Shown: one piece after another, positions 63,266 through 64,000 of the stretch
Position numbering within the stretch: the first letter of the stretch is position 1
Layout of the letters: each line of letters opens with the position of its first letter
Source: DATFMP01 sp035266845
GTDB lineage: Bacteria; SAR324; JACQKK01
DNA length: 64,000 nucleotides
Direction of reading: 5' to 3'
Assembly: GCA_035266845.1 (NCBI GenBank)
Contig: DATFMP010000076.1
Location: 1 to 64,000, forward strand
Translations under genes and position numbers: made by a program
Notes under the pieces: model-generated
What the model saw: the letters and a program-made list of their open reading frames with translations, nothing else
Told to the model about the DNA's origin: nothing
Databases searched by the model: none

Positions 63266-63700
63266 ATGCCGGGAATGGCTGTAGGACAGGGACTGGCAGC
63301 CCTGGGGTTCTGGATCTTCCTGGCCGCTGTGGTCGTTGCGGGCATCTGGTACGGGGTGCGCGAGCGGCAGGCCCGATACGAGACGTTGCGCCGCATACTG
63401 GACAGCGGTCAGCCCGTCGATCAGGCGCTCATGGCGCAGTTGCTGCCGCCAAGCGGGGGCGACAGCAGGCGCCTGGAGCGAGACCTCAAAGTGGGCGGAC
63501 TGATTGTCCTGTTTGTCGCGGCCGGTCTGGCCCTGCTGGGTTGGTTCATTGGGATGCAGTCCGCGCAGTGGTTGCTTCCGATGCTGGGCGTGGCGGCGCT
63601 GGTGGGGTGTGTCGGCACGGGGCTGGTCGTGACGTCGAACGTCGTTGGGCGCAGTTACGGCAAAGGCAACGCTCCGGCATCCGATAAGCCAAGAGCATAG
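63266..63700 (+). CDS. Small membrane protein, DUF6249-like
   Basis: 144 residues from ATG 63266, preceded by GGAGGAGAAG. Three hydrophobic segments are visible: LAALGFWIFLAAVVVAGIWYG near the N-terminus, VGGLIVLFVAAGLALLGWFIGM and WLLPMLGVAALVGCVGTGLVV. Between them is a cytoplasmic helix-rich stretch with RYETLRRILDSGQPVDQALM, like DUF6249 proteins, which often lie near ECF sigma-factor genes. No sigma factor is seen in the window. The family call is tentative and the role is unknown. Confidence 0.6.
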   Translation: MPGMAVGQGLAALGFWIFLAAVVVAGIWYGVRERQARYETLRRILDSGQPVDQALMAQLLPPSGGDSRRLERDLKVGGLIVLFVAAGLALLGWFIGMQSAQWLLPMLGVAALVGCVGTGLVVTSNVVGRSYGKGNAPASDKPRA

Positions 63701-63824
63701 GGCTCCAGCTCCCGCCACTGGGTTGGCGCCGAGGTGGGCGGAACGCAAGCCTCCGGCGCACGGCGTACCGCCGGCAGAAGCATGGCCACGGTTCCACGCA
63801 TCCGCACCGGCAAGGAGGGACGCG

Positions 63825-64000
63825 ATGAAGGCCATCACCTTCGACAGGTACGGCTCTCCGGATGTCCTGCGCCTGCAGGATATCGAAAAGCCAGTAGTGA
63901 CCGACGACATGCTGGTGCGGATCCGCGCGGCCAGCGCCAATCCCTACGACTGGCACTTCCTGACGGGCAAGCCCTACATCATGCGCCTCATGCTGTACGC
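63825..64000 (+). CDS. MDR-family oxidoreductase, 3' end cut off by window edge
   Basis: 58 codons are visible from ATG 63825, with AAGGAGG 7 bp upstream. MKAITFDRYGSPDVLRLQDI and IRAASANPYDWHFLTG are closely like the N-terminus of the oxidoreductase at 62165, so the two are paralogues. The C-terminal Rossmann part lies beyond the edge. Confidence 0.85.
   Translation, partial: MKAITFDRYGSPDVLRLQDIEKPVVTDDMLVRIRAASANPYDWHFLTGKPYIMRLMLY

Overview
The window is a GC-rich (about 70% by eye, not computed), densely coding stretch of a Gram-negative bacterial chromosome. Gram-negative identity is inferred from two outer-membrane beta-barrel proteins, several lipoproteins, a YejABE-type peptide importer and a class I adenylate cyclase. 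The mix looks proteobacterial, but no gene here fixes the phylum. Most genes are core or general metabolism. There is no prophage, CRISPR array or rRNA operon, and the only tRNA is tRNA-Val(UAC).

Layout. 1-6 kb: the end of an MmgE/PrpD gene, two tandem SerC-type aminotransferases, a GDSL lipoprotein esterase and an amidohydrolase. 6-13 kb: a cNMP-fold/PAS/CheW fusion, a double-ATPase ABC protein, a DJ-1-like protein coupled to a PLP decarboxylase, a DUF429 protein and CsaA. 13.4-14.8 kb: a thioesterase whose last 101 bp are repeated beyond an inserted SRA-like/HNH nuclease gene of lower GC. 14.9-24 kb: a double-receiver regulator, the yejABE operon, an orphan TRAP binding protein and an enoyl-CoA hydratase. 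24-32 kb: a small two-gene toxin-antitoxin-like pair, a diiron protein, tRNA-Val, a four-PAS hybrid kinase, glucokinase and an EamA exporter. 32-46 kb: a thioesterase, pantothenate kinase, adenylate cyclase, glutaredoxin/thioredoxin reductase, an MBL hydrolase, an FMN hydroxyacid oxidase and ArgG. 45-54 kb: an octaheme hydroxylamine-oxidoreductase-like cytochrome with a membrane partner, PurB, a rhodanese, an aminotransferase, CoaE and a MATE exporter. 54-64 kb: two beta-barrels, two lipid kinases around a K+ channel, an orphan carboxyltransferase and MDR oxidoreductases.

Two families of intergenic palindromes punctuate the window. A double-hairpin G/C repeat has four copies between 2.5 and 24.4 kb. 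An 82-89 bp element with terminal inverted repeats has five copies between 40 and 59.6 kb.

The strongest candidate for something unusual is the nuclease insertion at 13.78-14.77 kb. It looks like a putative modification-dependent restriction gene that entered by insertion with long target duplication. Next are the tandem SerC paralogues, each lacking a different expected phosphate-binding residue, and the HAO-like octaheme cytochrome operon.
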